64,000 nt of DNA, from the NCBI RefSeq assembly GCF_012849095.1, contig NZ_CP051680.1, forward strand, positions 2,046,001-2,110,000. The letters are read 5' to 3'. The notes beneath the pieces were generated by a model, which made no database searches, had not been told where the DNA came from, and worked only from the letters and a program-made list of their open reading frames with translations. Shown here piece after piece: positions 8,028 to 17,535 of this stretch; position 1 is the first letter of the stretch; every line of letters begins with the position of its first letter. The position numbers and the translations under genes are program-made. Source of the DNA: Cohnella herbarum. GTDB taxonomy: Bacteria; Bacillota; Bacilli; Paenibacillales; Paenibacillaceae.

Positions 8028-8297
8028 TTAACGGCGAAGTCCCAATTTTGCAATCAGGGCACTATACCGGCTTACGTCTTTGTTTTTCAAGTATGCTAGC
8101 AACTTACGACGTTGACCAACCATCTTGAGCAAACCACGGCGGGAGTGATGATCTTTCTTGTGCTCCCTAAAGTGAGTCGTCAGATTGTTGATGTTCTGCG
8201 TAAGGATAGCAATTTGGACTTCCGGGGAACCCGTGTCCGTAGCATGCGTCTTATGCTCTTCGATCAATTCTTGTTTGCGTTCTTGTGTCAATGCCAT
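8028..8297 (-). CDS. rpsO: 30S ribosomal protein S15
   Basis: 89 residues, the standard S15 length, beginning [12 protein letters not shown] with the conserved [30 protein letters not shown] and [11 protein letters not shown] segments that bind 16S rRNA helix h20-h22 and contact the 23S bridge. Preceded by AAGGAGGTGAACAAGG, an excellent Shine-Dalgarno. Monocistronic: own promoter and own terminator. Confidence 0.98.
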   Translation of the reverse strand: MALTQERKQELIEEHKTHATDTGSPEVQIAILTQNINNLTTHFREHKKDHHSRRGLLKMVGQRRKLLAYLKNKDVSRYSALIAKLGLRR

Positions 8298-8422
8298 CCT
8301 TGTTCACCTCCTTCATTAGAATCGCCGTTACCCCAGCAAACGTCGGTGAGCACGAATTGCCAAGATAAGGTTCATTAGCGCATGTACACCCGAGTGAAAC
8401 CCGGATGACAGCAACGTGTTAC

Positions 8423-8452
8423 AGTATAGCATACTATTGGCCTTACATACAA
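8423..8452 (-). promoter_or_regulatory. Sigma-A promoter of rpsO
   Basis: Minus strand TTGTAT (8452-8447), 18-base spacer, TATACT (8428-8423). Predicted start near 8416 leaves a leader of about 120 bases before the rpsO ATG, long enough for the S15-binding autoregulatory structure known in several bacteria; I did not work out a specific fold. Confidence 0.6.
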
Positions 8453-8494
8453 TGCCAGAGTATGAGGGACAACTAAAACATGAATTATTTCTAC

Positions 8495-9472
8495 CTATCT
8501 TTGAACCGAAACGATTTCTTTGGCTTGAGCGGCATCGAGCGATATCTGTGCGACCAACTGCTCGATGGAATCGAATTTTTTCTCCGCGCGTAGGAAGGTA
8601 TGGAATGTCAGGGCGAGTTGGCGCCCATACAAGTCCCCACCGAAATCGAACAAATGCGCCTCTAATCTTAACGCGCCTCCAGGGGCGTCGAATGTCGGAC
8701 GATAGCCAACGTTCAACACTCCGTTATATCGACTTTCGAATTCGCCGGAGTCGGATAGAAGATCGATATAGATCGCATATACGCCGGAGCGTGGAATCAC
8801 GTATGGCTGCTCCGGCAACAAATTCGCGGTCGGATAGCCGAGCAATCGACCTCTCGCGTCGCCATGGACGACTAAGCCCTTAATAACATAAGGACGCCCG
8901 AGAAGCGCGGAAGCTTCAAGGCTTTCACCTTCAGCCAACCTGTCGCGTATTCGGGTACTGCTGACTTTGTCGTCCTCCAGAAATACGGGGGAAACGACTT
9001 GCACTTGAATTTCCCCATTACCATGAAGCCTAAGCGTGTCCGCATTCCCTTCGCCTCGGTGTCCGAACGAGAAATCAAAGCCCACGGTCGTCGCCTTCAC
9101 GCCTAGCGGGTTAATTAGCGTCTTGACGAACTCTTCGGCCGTCACTTCGGAGAACGACCGCTCGAATTGAATAACATACGCCGCTTCAACGCCAAGCTTG
9201 GATAGCAGGGAAAGCTTGTCCGCAAGCGGAGTCAGCACCGTTTGGTACTGAGAACCATGGCCTAAGACAACCCTAGGATGCGGATCGAAGGTCATTACAG
9301 CGGGTACCAAACCTTGTTCGCGCGCCAGAGCGACAGCTTGGCGTACGACTTCTTGATGACCTAAGTGTACGCCATCGAAAAAACCGATCGCTAGCGATAT
9401 CCCTTGTTCTTTCCGTGCTCCTTCAGGGAGAGCTCCCGTTACATTCGCAATTGATAGATCAAACCGTTCCAC
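8495..9472 (-). CDS. ribF: Bifunctional riboflavin kinase/FAD synthetase
   Basis: Converts riboflavin to FMN and FMN to FAD. 325 residues: N-terminal nucleotidyltransferase (FAD synthetase) domain with GFFDGVHLGHQ and TFDPHPRVVL, and STRIRDRL near 185; C-terminal riboflavin kinase domain with GRLLGYPTANL and the YNGVLNVGYRPTF segment. GTG start at 9472 behind AGGAGGGCATCAC. Follows truB by 35 bases as in Bacillus. Confidence 0.96.
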   Translation of the reverse strand: MERFDLSIANVTGALPEGARKEQGISLAIGFFDGVHLGHQEVVRQAVALAREQGLVPAVMTFDPHPRVVLGHGSQYQTVLTPLADKLSLLSKLGVEAAYVIQFERSFSEVTAEEFVKTLINPLGVKATTVGFDFSFGHRGEGNADTLRLHGNGEIQVQVVSPVFLEDDKVSSTRIRDRLAEGESLEASALLGRPYVIKGLVVHGDARGRLLGYPTANLLPEQPYVIPRSGVYAIYIDLLSDSGEFESRYNGVLNVGYRPTFDAPGGALRLEAHLFDFGGDLYGRQLALTFHTFLRAEKKFDSIEQLVAQISLDAAQAKEIVSVQR

Positions 9473-9507
9473 GTGATGCCCTCCTGCTCAGTCGGACGGA
9501 CAATACT

Positions 9508-10449
9508 TTAACTGTCATCCGAAGCGTAAAACACCTTAATCGGGCGGACTGTTTCTCTATTCTCGTCAACGAAGAATAATCCGAGAAAGGCACCGTCCGA
9601 TCGGTAAAGTTTTATTAATCCAGTGCTGTCGGGAGGGGGTTGAAGTCTTGCGGCTTCAATCCTCTTGCCCTGCAATGCATATAACGATTCCGGGTAAGCT
9701 ACCGATGACGAAGGGATTGCCGTTAGCATCGAATCGCCAGCTAGCAGCTTATCTCCCAGTTCCCCTTGCTTAATCAGCTCCGGAATCTGCTCTAACGTCA
9801 CGCACTGCTCTTGTTTGATACCGGCACTTTCCGTACGAACAAGTTCAGCCATGACAGCCGGAACGCCCAACTTGCGGCCAATATCCACGCATAACGTACG
9901 AATGTAGGTGCCTTTGGAGCACGTAACGGAAAAAGTCAGCTCCGGCTGGTCGACTCCGTCAACGACTTTGAGTATATGAATCTCCTGAATCGTTACCCGT
10001 CTGGAAGCGCGTTCTACCGTGATCCCCTGCCGCGCCAAGTCGTATAACCGTTGACCGTTGACCTTGACCGCCGATACCATTGGCGGAATTTGATCGATTT
10101 CGCCAACGAAAGATAAGGCGGCTTCCACCATCATAGGCTCCGTCAGAAACGACGCGTCCTTCTGCTCGATCACTTCGCCGCTTAGATCTTCCGTATTCGT
10201 TGCAATACCGAATCTTAGCTTTGCAACATACGTCTTGGGCATCTCTTGCAAGTACTCTACGAAACGGGTCGAACGCCCGACACATAAGGGAAGTACGCCC
10301 GTTACAGCCGGATCTAGCGTACCCGTATGTCCGATCCTCCGTACCCGAAGCAAACCGCGCGCTTTCGCCACTACATCGTGGGAGGTCCAGCCCGCGGGCT
10401 TCCAAATGGCCAGCACGCCATCCCAATTCTGTTCTGCCTGTTGCTTCAT
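9508..10449 (-). CDS. truB: tRNA pseudouridine(55) synthase TruB
   Basis: Makes pseudouridine 55 in the T-loop of tRNAs. 313 residues with the N-terminal KPAGWTSHDVV motif, catalytic Asp in HTGTLDPAVTGVLPL, GEIDQIPPMVSAVKVNGQRLYDLARQG and the RTLCVDIG segment. C-terminal region from about 245 is a PUA-like tail. Start ATG at 10449 overlaps the nrnA stop by 4 bases (ATGA), so it is translationally coupled. Confidence 0.96.
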   Translation of the reverse strand: MKQQAEQNWDGVLAIWKPAGWTSHDVVAKARGLLRVRRIGHTGTLDPAVTGVLPLCVGRSTRFVEYLQEMPKTYVAKLRFGIATNTEDLSGEVIEQKDASFLTEPMMVEAALSFVGEIDQIPPMVSAVKVNGQRLYDLARQGITVERASRRVTIQEIHILKVVDGVDQPELTFSVTCSKGTYIRTLCVDIGRKLGVPAVMAELVRTESAGIKQEQCVTLEQIPELIKQGELGDKLLAGDSMLTAIPSSSVAYPESLYALQGKRIEAARLQPPPDSTGLIKLYRSDGAFLGLFFVDENRETVRPIKVFYASDDS

Positions 10450-11438
10450 TGTTCATCCAGCGCTTTCTGAACGTAAGCGACGACTTGGGAAATGACTTCG
10501 GGCAAAGGGTCCGTCAGCCTGCAGCCTGCGGCGCGTACGTGTCCGCCACCACCGAAATGTTGAGCCACGGCGGCGACGTTAACGCGTCCAGCGGAACGCA
10601 TGCTCACTTTAACCGACGATTGGCCGTTCTGCTTAAACAGCATTCCGACTTCTACGCCTTCCACATTTCTCGGATAGTTCACTAAACCTTCCAAGTCCTC
10701 GTTCGTCGCTCCCGATTCCTCGAGATCTTCGGAATTCACCCACAGCCAAGCAATTTGCTGATCATCGCTAAAAGTAAGTCGCGACAATCCTCGTTGCGTG
10801 ATGCGAAGCTGTCCCGCCGTCATCCGTTCAAGCAAATGCTCGGCCAGATCCGGACCGTTAACTCCGGCTTCCAGCAACCTCGAAGCCATTGCCATAACTA
10901 ACGGACTCGTGTTGGAATAACGGAAACCGCCCGTATCTGTCAATAATCCCGTATAGATCGCCGTTGCAACGTCGGTATCCATCCGCAGTTCCAACTCGTC
11001 AATCAATTCGAATAAGATTTCGGCGGTCGCAGCCGCATGAAACTTCATTAGGTTTACGCGGCCGTACCCGTCATTCGTTGGATGGTGATCAATGTTCAAC
11101 AACTCGGCATCCGGATCAAACCATTGATTGGTTTGACCCACGCGTGCATAATCCGCGCAATCGACGCAGATCACGTTACGATATTTGCGATCCGGATCCG
11201 GCGGATTTCCGTCTCCATCAAGCGTGCGGATTTCCGAGCTTTTCCATAAAAACTGAAGCCGAGAAGGCACAGGGCCTTCATTCAGCATCGTAAATTTTTT
11301 CCCCAGCTTCTCCAGCAGCCAGCCAGTGGCAACCGTAGAACTTATCGCATCGCCATCGGGCTGCACATGAGAAACGATAAGGAAATCGTCCCTTTCACGA
11401 ATGAAAGCGGCCGCCTCCTTCAAAGCCTGTGCCCACAT
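10446..11438 (-). CDS. nrnA: DHH-family nanoRNase / pAp phosphatase NrnA
   Basis: Degrades 2-5-mer oligoribonucleotides and dephosphorylates 3'-phosphoadenosine 5'-phosphate. DHH motifs: SHVQPDGDAIS, DCADYARVG, NIDHHPTNDGYG and ATAIYTGLLTDTGGFRYSN; the DHHA1 domain ends with FGGGGHVRAAGC. I start at ATG 11438 (MWAQALKEAAAF), after AGGGGGAAATAGC, giving 330 residues; a frame extension to 11480 adds 14 unlikely residues. Between rbfA and truB, as in Bacillus. Confidence 0.94.
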   Translation of the reverse strand: MWAQALKEAAAFIRERDDFLIVSHVQPDGDAISSTVATGWLLEKLGKKFTMLNEGPVPSRLQFLWKSSEIRTLDGDGNPPDPDRKYRNVICVDCADYARVGQTNQWFDPDAELLNIDHHPTNDGYGRVNLMKFHAAATAEILFELIDELELRMDTDVATAIYTGLLTDTGGFRYSNTSPLVMAMASRLLEAGVNGPDLAEHLLERMTAGQLRITQRGLSRLTFSDDQQIAWLWVNSEDLEESGATNEDLEGLVNYPRNVEGVEVGMLFKQNGQSSVKVSMRSAGRVNVAAVAQHFGGGGHVRAAGCRLTDPLPEVISQVVAYVQKALDEQ

Positions 11439-11554
11439 GCTATTTCCCCCTAGCCGATTTCTGTGACAATCAGAATGCATATCATTCGATGTTTTTATAC
11501 CTTTCTGATTGCTCGATACAAACGTATAGCGACGTCCAAGACGGCGCAGCCGTT

Positions 11555-11914
11555 TTACTTGGACTCCAACGAATCTTTGTTGATTTTCGCTAACAGCGAT
11601 TCAATATGGCTGCCATAAGCGATGGAGCTGTCGAAACGGAACTCCATAACGGGAGTATGACGCAATTTCACTCGGCGCCCAAGCTCCGAACGAAGAAACC
11701 CGTTCGCACGGCCGATCGCTTTAAGCGTCTCTTCCTTCTGCTCTTCGCTTCCCAATATGCTTATATACACTCGGGCGAGAGAAAGATCGTTCGTTACGTC
11801 TACTCCTGTCACGGTAATAAAACCGATGCGAGGATCCTTCAGCTCCGTCTGAATGATGGAGCTGATCTCCTTCTTAATCTGTTCTCCGACCCGTCCGACT
11901 CTAAATTTGGCCAT
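11555..11914 (-). CDS. rbfA: Ribosome-binding factor A
   Basis: 30S maturation factor that binds near the 5' end of 16S rRNA. 119 residues, KH-like fold: MAKFRVGRVGEQIKKEISSI, ELKDPRIGFITVTGV, LSLARVYISILG and LGRRVKLRHTPVMEFRFDSS. Starts at ATG 11914, 25 bases after infB. A 116-base gap to nrnA contains no clear signal. Confidence 0.97.
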   Translation of the reverse strand: MAKFRVGRVGEQIKKEISSIIQTELKDPRIGFITVTGVDVTNDLSLARVYISILGSEEQKEETLKAIGRANGFLRSELGRRVKLRHTPVMEFRFDSSIAYGSHIESLLAKINKDSLESK

Positions 11915-11939
11915 CCAGATCCCACCTTGCTTGCTGTTA

Positions 11940-14900
11940 TTAGCGCTCTACGGACTCCATCACGAACGCTTCAATAATATCCCCTTGTTGAAGGTCATTG
12001 AATTTATCGAGCGTAATTCCGCATTCATAGCCTTCCGAAACTTCCTTCGCATCATCCTTGAACCGTTTAAGGGAATCGATTTTACCTGTGTACAAGACGA
12101 TTCCGCCACGGGTAAGACGCGCTTCGGAGTTGCGGGCGATTTTGCCGTCGGTTACCATACAACCGGCAATCGTACCGACCTTGGTCACTTTGAACGTCTC
12201 GCGAACTTCCGCATGACCGGTTACTCTTTCCTTGAATACAGGATCAAGCATCCCTTTCATAGCGTGCTCGATTTCCTCGATTACTTTGTAAATAATCGAA
12301 TGCAAGCGAACGTCCACTTTTTCTTGTTCCGCGATGCCTTGAGCGCGCGGTTCAGGACGAACGTTAAAGCCGACGACGATCGCGGAGGAAGCAGAAGCCA
12401 GAATAATATCGGATTCTGTTACCGCGCCTACGCCGCTGTAGATCGTCCGAACGCGCACGCCTTCGATTTCGATCTTCTCGAGCGAGCCTTTAAGCGCCTC
12501 GAGAGAACCTTGAACGTCGGCTTTAAGGATAACGTTAAGCTCTTTAATGTCGCCTTCCTTGATTTTGCTGAAGAGATCTTCAAGCGTAACCGTTTGGTTG
12601 GCTTTCATCTGCGACTGACGTGTCTTGATCGAACGTTTGTCGGCGATTTCGCGCGCTTTACGCTCGTCTTCGAACACCATGAACGGATCGCCGGCTTGCG
12701 GCACTTCGGTTAATCCGGTAATTTCAACCGGCGTCGAAGGACCCGCTTCCTTGATTCTGCGACCGCGGTCGTTCGTCATCGCTCGGATACGTCCGAAGCA
12801 ATCTCCCGCTACGAAGGCGTCGCCCACTTTAAGCGTTCCGTTCTGCACGAGGATACGCGCGACGGGACCTTTTCCTTTGTCGAGCTCGGCTTCCATAACG
12901 GTACCGCGAGCGCGCTTGTCCGGGTTCGCTTTGTAATCGTTCACCTCGGCTACGAGGAGAATCATCTCGAGCAAGCCATCCAGGTTAATGCGTTGCTTAG
13001 CCGATACTTCGACGAAGATCGTGTCCCCGCCCCATGCTTCTTGAACGAGACCGTATTCGGTCAATTCTTGTTTAACTTTATCCGGATTAGCGCCCGGTTT
13101 GTCGATTTTATTCACGGCAACGATAATCGGCACGTTAGCTGCTTTCGCATGGGCGATCGCTTCCACGGTTTGAGGCATAACGCCGTCATCCGCCGCTACG
13201 ACGAGAATCGTAATATCCGTAACTTGAGCTCCGCGAGCACGCATAGTCGTAAACGCTTCGTGACCAGGCGTATCGAGGAAGGAAATTTTCTTACCGTTGA
13301 TCTCGACTTGATAAGCTCCGATGTGCTGCGTAATGCCGCCCGCTTCTCCGCTAGCGACTTTCGTCTCGCGAATCGCGTCAAGAAGCGTTGTTTTACCATG
13401 ATCGACGTGACCCATGATCGTAACAACGGGAGGACGGGATACGAGCGCGTCCGGCTCGTCGTTCTCTTCGATCGTCTCGAACTGCGTGTCTTCGACGGCG
13501 ATTTTGACTTCTACTTCAACGCCGTATTCTCCAACGACTAGAAGCACCGTATCCAGATCGAGATCTTGGTTGATCGTAGCCATTACGCCCATCATCAACA
13601 ATTTCTTGATCACTTCGGAAGCATCTTTATGAAGTAGCTTAGCTAATTCGCCCACGGTCATGTTACCGCGAACGATAACTTTCTTAGGCGTGTTGTCGAT
13701 TTTCTCGCGAGGAGGCTGATTGCTCTTGCGCGCGTTTTTGCCGCCTTTGCCTCTTGGTCCTCTGAAGTTGCCGCTTCTGCCGTCATCGAACCGGCTGTTG
13801 TTTTCTTTGCGCTTGCCTGCGGCACCCGGACCGCCGCTTGCGCCGCGATTGAAATCCCCTTCGCCCGGACGACCTTTGTCTCCCGGACGTCCGCCGCGAG
13901 CTCCGGCAGCAGACGCAGCCGGACTACGGCCAGCTCCTACGCCTTGACCCGGACGGCTTGCAGCCGTACTGCTAGGTCCGCTTTGCGGACGGTTTCCGCC
14001 GCCGCTGCTGAACCCGCCTTGGCCGCCGCCTTGCGGACGATTGCCGCCGCTGCTATATCCGCCTTGGCCTTGCGGTCGGCTTCCGCCACCGCTGCTGTAC
14101 CCGCCGCCTTGGCCTTGCGGTCGGCTACCGCCGCCGCTGCTATATCCGCCTTGGCCGCTTCCTTGCGGTCGGCTACCGCCACCGCTGCTATATCCGCCCT
14201 GGCCGCTTCCTTGCGGGCGGCTTCCGCCACCGCTGCTATATCCGCCCTGGCCGCTTCCTTGCGGTCGGCTACCGCCGCCGCTGCTATATCCGCCTTGGCC
14301 GCTTCCTTGCGGACGGCTTCCGCCGCCGCTGCTGTATCCGCCTTGGCCGCTTCCTTGCGGACGGCTTCCGCCGCCGCTGCTGTATCCGCCTTGGCCGCTT
14401 CCTTGCGGACGGTTAGCTCCGTCGCGTTGGTTGTAACCTCCCTGAGGACGATTACCGCCGTCACGTTGGTTATATCCGCCTTGGCCTTGCGGTCGGCTGC
14501 CTTGCCCTTGCGGACGAGGAGTATGACCTTGCGAAGGCGCAGACGAAGGAGCCGAAGATGCGGAAGGTTGCGAAGGCGCCGCATTTGCAGTTGGCGCCGG
14601 TGCTGCAGGCGTTGACGCCGATTCCGAAGAAACGGAAGCCGTAGATGCTTGCGCCGCTTTCGGAGCCGAGCTTGGAGCAGGCGCCGCCGGACGTGCCGGT
14701 TGAGCCTGAGCGCTTGCGTTAGACGTATTCGAAGAAACCGGCGCTCCCGACTGCGGACGACGGTCATTCGACGCCGTCGGTGCCGATGGCGCTGCCGGTT
14801 TGGCAGCTTGAGCCATTTTGGCGGCTGCATTCGCTTTAACGTCGCGGAAGAATTTCTCAACCGCTCCGGTCATTCCGTCTTCCATAACGCTCATGTGGTT

Positions 14901-15023
14901 GTTGACCGGCATGTTCTGTCTTTTCAAAATCGTAATGATTTCTTTGCTGCTCATATTAAGCTGCTTGGCATATTCGTAAACTCTGAGCTTATCTTTGTTA
15001 TCCGTACCTTCTTGTTTACTCAA
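11940..15023 (-). CDS. infB: Translation initiation factor IF-2
   Basis: GTPase that delivers fMet-tRNA to the 30S subunit and promotes subunit joining. I start at TTG 15023 ([20 protein letters not shown]) after GGAGGTGGAGAATA, giving 1027 residues, long for a Bacillales IF-2 (B. subtilis about 716). Order: IF2_N helix bundle (about 1-60), Ala/Pro/Ser linker (about 65-190), Gly/Ser/Gln repeat block (about 195-345), basic linker, second IF2_N ([20 protein letters not shown]), then the G domain with [31 protein letters not shown] and SAK, and the C-terminal barrels. Extra length is almost all linker. Overlaps ylxQ by 8 bases. Confidence 0.97.
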   Translation of the reverse strand: MSKQEGTDNKDKLRVYEYAKQLNMSSKEIITILKRQNMPVNNHMSVMEDGMTGAVEKFFRDVKANAAAKMAQAAKPAAPSAPTASNDRRPQSGAPVSSNTSNASAQAQPARPAAPAPSSAPKAAQASTASVSSESASTPAAPAPTANAAPSQPSASSAPSSAPSQGHTPRPQGQGSRPQGQGGYNQRDGGNRPQGGYNQRDGANRPQGSGQGGYSSGGGSRPQGSGQGGYSSGGGSRPQGSGQGGYSSGGGSRPQGSGQGGYSSGGGSRPQGSGQGGYSSGGGSRPQGSGQGGYSSGGGSRPQGQGGGYSSGGGSRPQGQGGYSSGGNRPQGGGQGGFSSGGGNRPQSGPSSTAASRPGQGVGAGRSPAASAAGARGGRPGDKGRPGEGDFNRGASGGPGAAGKRKENNSRFDDGRSGNFRGPRGKGGKNARKSNQPPREKIDNTPKKVIVRGNMTVGELAKLLHKDASEVIKKLLMMGVMATINQDLDLDTVLLVVGEYGVEVEVKIAVEDTQFETIEENDEPDALVSRPPVVTIMGHVDHGKTTLLDAIRETKVASGEAGGITQHIGAYQVEINGKKISFLDTPGHEAFTTMRARGAQVTDITILVVAADDGVMPQTVEAIAHAKAANVPIIVAVNKIDKPGANPDKVKQELTEYGLVQEAWGGDTIFVEVSAKQRINLDGLLEMILLVAEVNDYKANPDKRARGTVMEAELDKGKGPVARILVQNGTLKVGDAFVAGDCFGRIRAMTNDRGRRIKEAGPSTPVEITGLTEVPQAGDPFMVFEDERKAREIADKRSIKTRQSQMKANQTVTLEDLFSKIKEGDIKELNVILKADVQGSLEALKGSLEKIEIEGVRVRTIYSGVGAVTESDIILASASSAIVVGFNVRPEPRAQGIAEQEKVDVRLHSIIYKVIEEIEHAMKGMLDPVFKERVTGHAEVRETFKVTKVGTIAGCMVTDGKIARNSEARLTRGGIVLYTGKIDSLKRFKDDAKEVSEGYECGITLDKFNDLQQGDIIEAFVMESVER
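13990..14440. repeat. 48-bp in-frame repeats in infB
   Basis: The IF-2 linker holds six consecutive identical 16-residue units [16 protein letters not shown], then three degenerate ones ([44 protein letters not shown]), preceded by two GGYNQRDG(A/G)NRPQ units. At DNA level these are near-identical 48-bp repeats varying mainly at third codon positions (for example CTGCTATATCCGCC versus CTGCTGTATCCGCC on the plus strand). They are expected to change copy number between strains. Confidence 0.9.
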
Positions 15024-15357
15024 TATTCTCCACCTCCGAGTGATGACCCCAACCCTTGGCCAGCATGTCGGCAAATCCTCGATCCGTTACCGCAAACAGT
15101 ACACGCTCGGGTTTACCTACCGCCGATCCGAGTTCGAATCGCGTAAAGCCGACTAACAATGGAACTTGATAACTATTGCATTTATCCGATATCTTTTTCG
15201 TCGTATTGTCCGAAGCATCGCCGGCAAGCAAGACTAGCTTAGCTTCACCCGATCTGATCGCTTTGAGCACGACTTCTTCTCCGCTGATCAGCTTGCCCGC
15301 TCTCGTAGCCAATCCTAATCGGGATAAAACCTTATTCGCCGTCTTCATCGTCGCCAA
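15016..15357 (-). CDS. ylxQ: L7Ae-family ribosomal/K-turn-binding protein YlxQ
   Basis: About 113 residues of the L7Ae/L30e/Gadd45 family, which bind kink-turn RNA. Characteristic segments: [33 protein letters not shown] [18 protein letters not shown] and [18 protein letters not shown]. The start is either TTG 15357 (4 bases after AAGGAG) or ATG 15348; neither spacing is ideal. Overlaps ylxR upstream by 26 bases and infB downstream by 8, so it is tightly embedded in the rimP-infB operon. Confidence 0.92.
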   Translation of the reverse strand: MATMKTANKVLSRLGLATRAGKLISGEEVVLKAIRSGEAKLVLLAGDASDNTTKKISDKCNSYQVPLLVGFTRFELGSAVGKPERVLFAVTDRGFADMLAKGWGHHSEVENIE

Positions 15358-15652
15358 CTAGCTCCTTGCCAGCCTGGAACTCCTCTTCCACCTGGATGAA
15401 ATCGGCTTCCAGACGATCATATATATCCGCACCGACCGGCGTCTTCAAGGCGCGCTCGAACGCTTTCGACTTTTTCGCCAGCTTAAAGCAAGCGACTTTG
15501 CCGCATAGATAAGCGCCACGGCCAGGCTTCTTGCCGGTTAGGTCGATTTGTATTTCCCCTTGCGGGGAACGTACGACTCTAATCAATTCTTTCTTGGCCA
15601 TCATTTCCTGACAGGCGACGCATTTGCGCTGCGGTATCTTTCTTGGTCTCAA
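15332..15652 (-). CDS. ylxR: YlxR-family RNA-binding protein (RnpM)
   Basis: 106 residues; YlxR family signature PQRKCVACQEMMAKKELIRVVR, IDLTGKKPGRGAYLCG and a basic C-terminal helix. In B. subtilis the protein (renamed RnpM) is reported to bind the RNase P RNA. The acidic C-terminal extension [20 protein letters not shown] is longer than the usual about 91 residues. Start TTG at 15652 after GGGAGGAATCATC. Confidence 0.93.
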   Translation of the reverse strand: MRPRKIPQRKCVACQEMMAKKELIRVVRSPQGEIQIDLTGKKPGRGAYLCGKVACFKLAKKSKAFERALKTPVGADIYDRLEADFIQVEEEFQAGKELVGDDEDGE

Positions 15653-15702
15653 GATGATTCCTCCCGGCGTTTCGTAAGAAACGCATCACGTAAGCGAAAG
15701 AC

Positions 15703-16800
15703 TCAGTCGATGGATACGCTGTCCTGGTGCATCGTGGCTCCGGTCGATTTCGGACGACCGTATTCTTGTTCGGCCTGCGTTTCGCTCTTAATATCGATTT
15801 TCCAACCGGTCAATTTCGCAGCTAAACGAGCGTTCTGGCCTTTAATGCCGATCGCGAGCGAAAGTTGATAATCGGGTACGATGACGCGAGCCATTTTCTC
15901 GGCTTCGAATACGATCACTTCCAATACCTTCGACGGGCTGAGCGCGTTCGCGACATATTCGTCTATGGATTCGGACCATCTCACGATGTCGATCTTCTCG
16001 CCCTTAAGCTCCGTAACGATCGATTGAACGCGAATTCCGCGTTGACCGACGCAAGATCCTACCGGATCTACTTCTTCGTTACGAGAATAGACGGCGATCT
16101 TGGAACGAAAACCGGCTTCGCGGGCGACCGAACGAATTTCCACGGTGCCGTCGAAAATTTCCGGCACTTCAAGCTCGAACAACCGTTTCAGCAAGCCCGG
16201 ATGAGTACGCGAAAGAATGATTTGCGGGCCCTTGCTCGTATTCTCCACTTTCGTAATGAAGGATTTCACGCGATCCCCTTGCTTGAACTTGTCGGTCGGC
16301 ATCAATTCGGTTAACGGCAATGCCGCTTCCACCTTGCCAAGATCGACGTAAAGATTGCGCAAGTCCATCCGTTGCACGATACCCGTAACGATATCTTGCT
16401 CTTTATCTACGAAAGCATGATAGATGAGTCCGCGTTCTGCTTCGCGAATCCGTTGCGTAACGACTTGTTTCGCCGTTTGGGCTGCAATCCTGCCGAAATC
16501 CCTTGGCGTAACTTCGATCTCCGCGATATCATCCAGCTGATAATGCGGGTTCATTGCTCTTGATGCCTCCAACGAAATCTCCAGACGCGGATCAAGAACC
16601 TCTTCCACGATCGTCTTACGAGCGTATACTTTAATTTGTCCCGTAGTCCGGTTGATGTCGACGCGAACATTCTGAGCTGTATTAAAATTACGCTTGTAGC
16701 TGGAGATAAGTGCCGCTTCGATAGCTTCGATCAGGACGTCTTTGCTAATGCCCTTCTCGCGCTCGATTTCGGACAGCGCTTCGATGAACTCCATGCTCAT
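15703..16800 (-). CDS. nusA: Transcription termination/antitermination factor NusA
   Basis: RNA polymerase-associated pausing and termination factor. 365 residues: RNAP-binding N-terminal domain (MEFIEALSEIEREKGISKDVL, to about 125), S1 domain (IVTGIVQRMDLRNLYVDLG), then two KH domains (SCVGQRGIRVQSIVTELKGE and AIGIKGQNARLAAKLTGWKI). No C-terminal acidic repeats, as is normal for Bacillota. ATG at 16800 (MSMEF) after AGGAGG; the second ATG two codons later is also possible. Confidence 0.97.
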   Translation of the reverse strand: MSMEFIEALSEIEREKGISKDVLIEAIEAALISSYKRNFNTAQNVRVDINRTTGQIKVYARKTIVEEVLDPRLEISLEASRAMNPHYQLDDIAEIEVTPRDFGRIAAQTAKQVVTQRIREAERGLIYHAFVDKEQDIVTGIVQRMDLRNLYVDLGKVEAALPLTELMPTDKFKQGDRVKSFITKVENTSKGPQIILSRTHPGLLKRLFELEVPEIFDGTVEIRSVAREAGFRSKIAVYSRNEEVDPVGSCVGQRGIRVQSIVTELKGEKIDIVRWSESIDEYVANALSPSKVLEVIVFEAEKMARVIVPDYQLSLAIGIKGQNARLAAKLTGWKIDIKSETQAEQEYGRPKSTGATMHQDSVSID

Positions 16801-16877
16801 GTCTTGATTGATTCCTCCTATTGTGCGCGAAATCGCCTCACGTTATCGTGGCGATTTGCCATCACTGTAATGGTTAA

Positions 16878-17339
16878 TTAGAAAACAATGGCCAACCTTG
16901 CGGAGGCCACTTTATCGTAAGGGATGGCCTGTTTGCGGCGTCCTATCGTCACGATTAAGGTCGTTCCGTCGAACTCGTCAAGCCTTCCTTCAAACTCTTT
17001 GGCCCCGTTAATCTGTTCGTAAGTCGTTAAGAATACGTGTTTTCCGACTGCTTTCGCGACGTCCTCTGCCTTCTTGAGAGGCCTTTCGGCGCCAGGAGAA
17101 CTTACTTCCAGGAAATACGCTTCCTCGATCGGATCCAGCTCATCCAGTTTCCCGCTTACGAACTCGGAAACCCGGCCGCAATCGTCGATGTCGATGCCGC
17201 CTTCCTTGTCTACGTAAACGCGCAAAAACCAGTTGCTGCCTTCCTTCACGTATTCCACGTCCACGAGTTCCAACTTATTCTCCTCCAGATAGGAAGCTGC
17301 GAAGTTTTCCACGATGGACTTGATTTGCGGTGAATTCAA
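16878..17339 (-). CDS. rimP: Ribosome maturation factor RimP
   Basis: 30S assembly factor. 153 residues with the two-domain RimP layout: [71 protein letters not shown], and a C-terminal Sm-like barrel. Start TTG at 17339 after GGGAGGTCAACCATT. First gene of the rimP-nusA-ylxR-ylxQ-infB operon. Confidence 0.96.
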   Translation of the reverse strand: MNSPQIKSIVENFAASYLEENKLELVDVEYVKEGSNWFLRVYVDKEGGIDIDDCGRVSEFVSGKLDELDPIEEAYFLEVSSPGAERPLKKAEDVAKAVGKHVFLTTYEQINGAKEFEGRLDEFDGTTLIVTIGRRKQAIPYDKVASARLAIVF

Positions 17340-17402
17340 AATGGTTGACCTCCCGATGCTCCAAATGGATTCCTGCAGCCTTTGATAACCTTAAAGATCC
17401 GC

Positions 17403-17436
17403 AGACAAAACGGAAAGAGTGGGTTTCCCCACTCTT
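17403..17436 (-). terminator. Leader terminator/attenuator upstream of rimP
   Basis: Minus strand AAGAGTGGG (17436-17428) - GAAA-type loop - CCCACTCTT (17423-17415), then TCCGTTTTG. It lies about 100 bases past polC but downstream of a good promoter (17472-17501) and 76 bases before the rimP start, so it is in the rimP leader. In B. subtilis the rimP(ylxS)-nusA operon is autoregulated by NusA through a leader terminator, so attenuation is a reasonable reading; it may also simply end polC readthrough. Confidence 0.65.
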
Positions 17437-17471
17437 CTGCAGACAGTGATATCCACATGATTACCAAAATT

Positions 17472-17501
17472 AATATAACATAACCTTAAAGCCGCTGGCA
17501 A
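17472..17501 (-). promoter_or_regulatory. Sigma-A promoter of the rimP-nusA-infB operon
   Basis: Minus strand TTGCCA (17501-17496), 18-base spacer, TATATT (17477-17472). It lies between the polC stop and the leader hairpin; predicted start near 17465 gives a leader of about 125 bases. Confidence 0.7.
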
Positions 17502-17535
17502 CCACAACTTTCCTGCCGTGCCGCCCCCCTCGCCC

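Noticed and set aside
13944..14615. Long plus-strand alanine-rich open frame opposite infB
   Set aside because: It is the antisense shadow of the 48-bp glycine-rich repeats; no ribosome-binding site and composition is fully explained by the repeat.
17340..17535. Hairpin as a simple polC terminator
   Set aside because: A promoter lies between polC and the hairpin, so I list it as a rimP leader terminator, while not excluding a second use.
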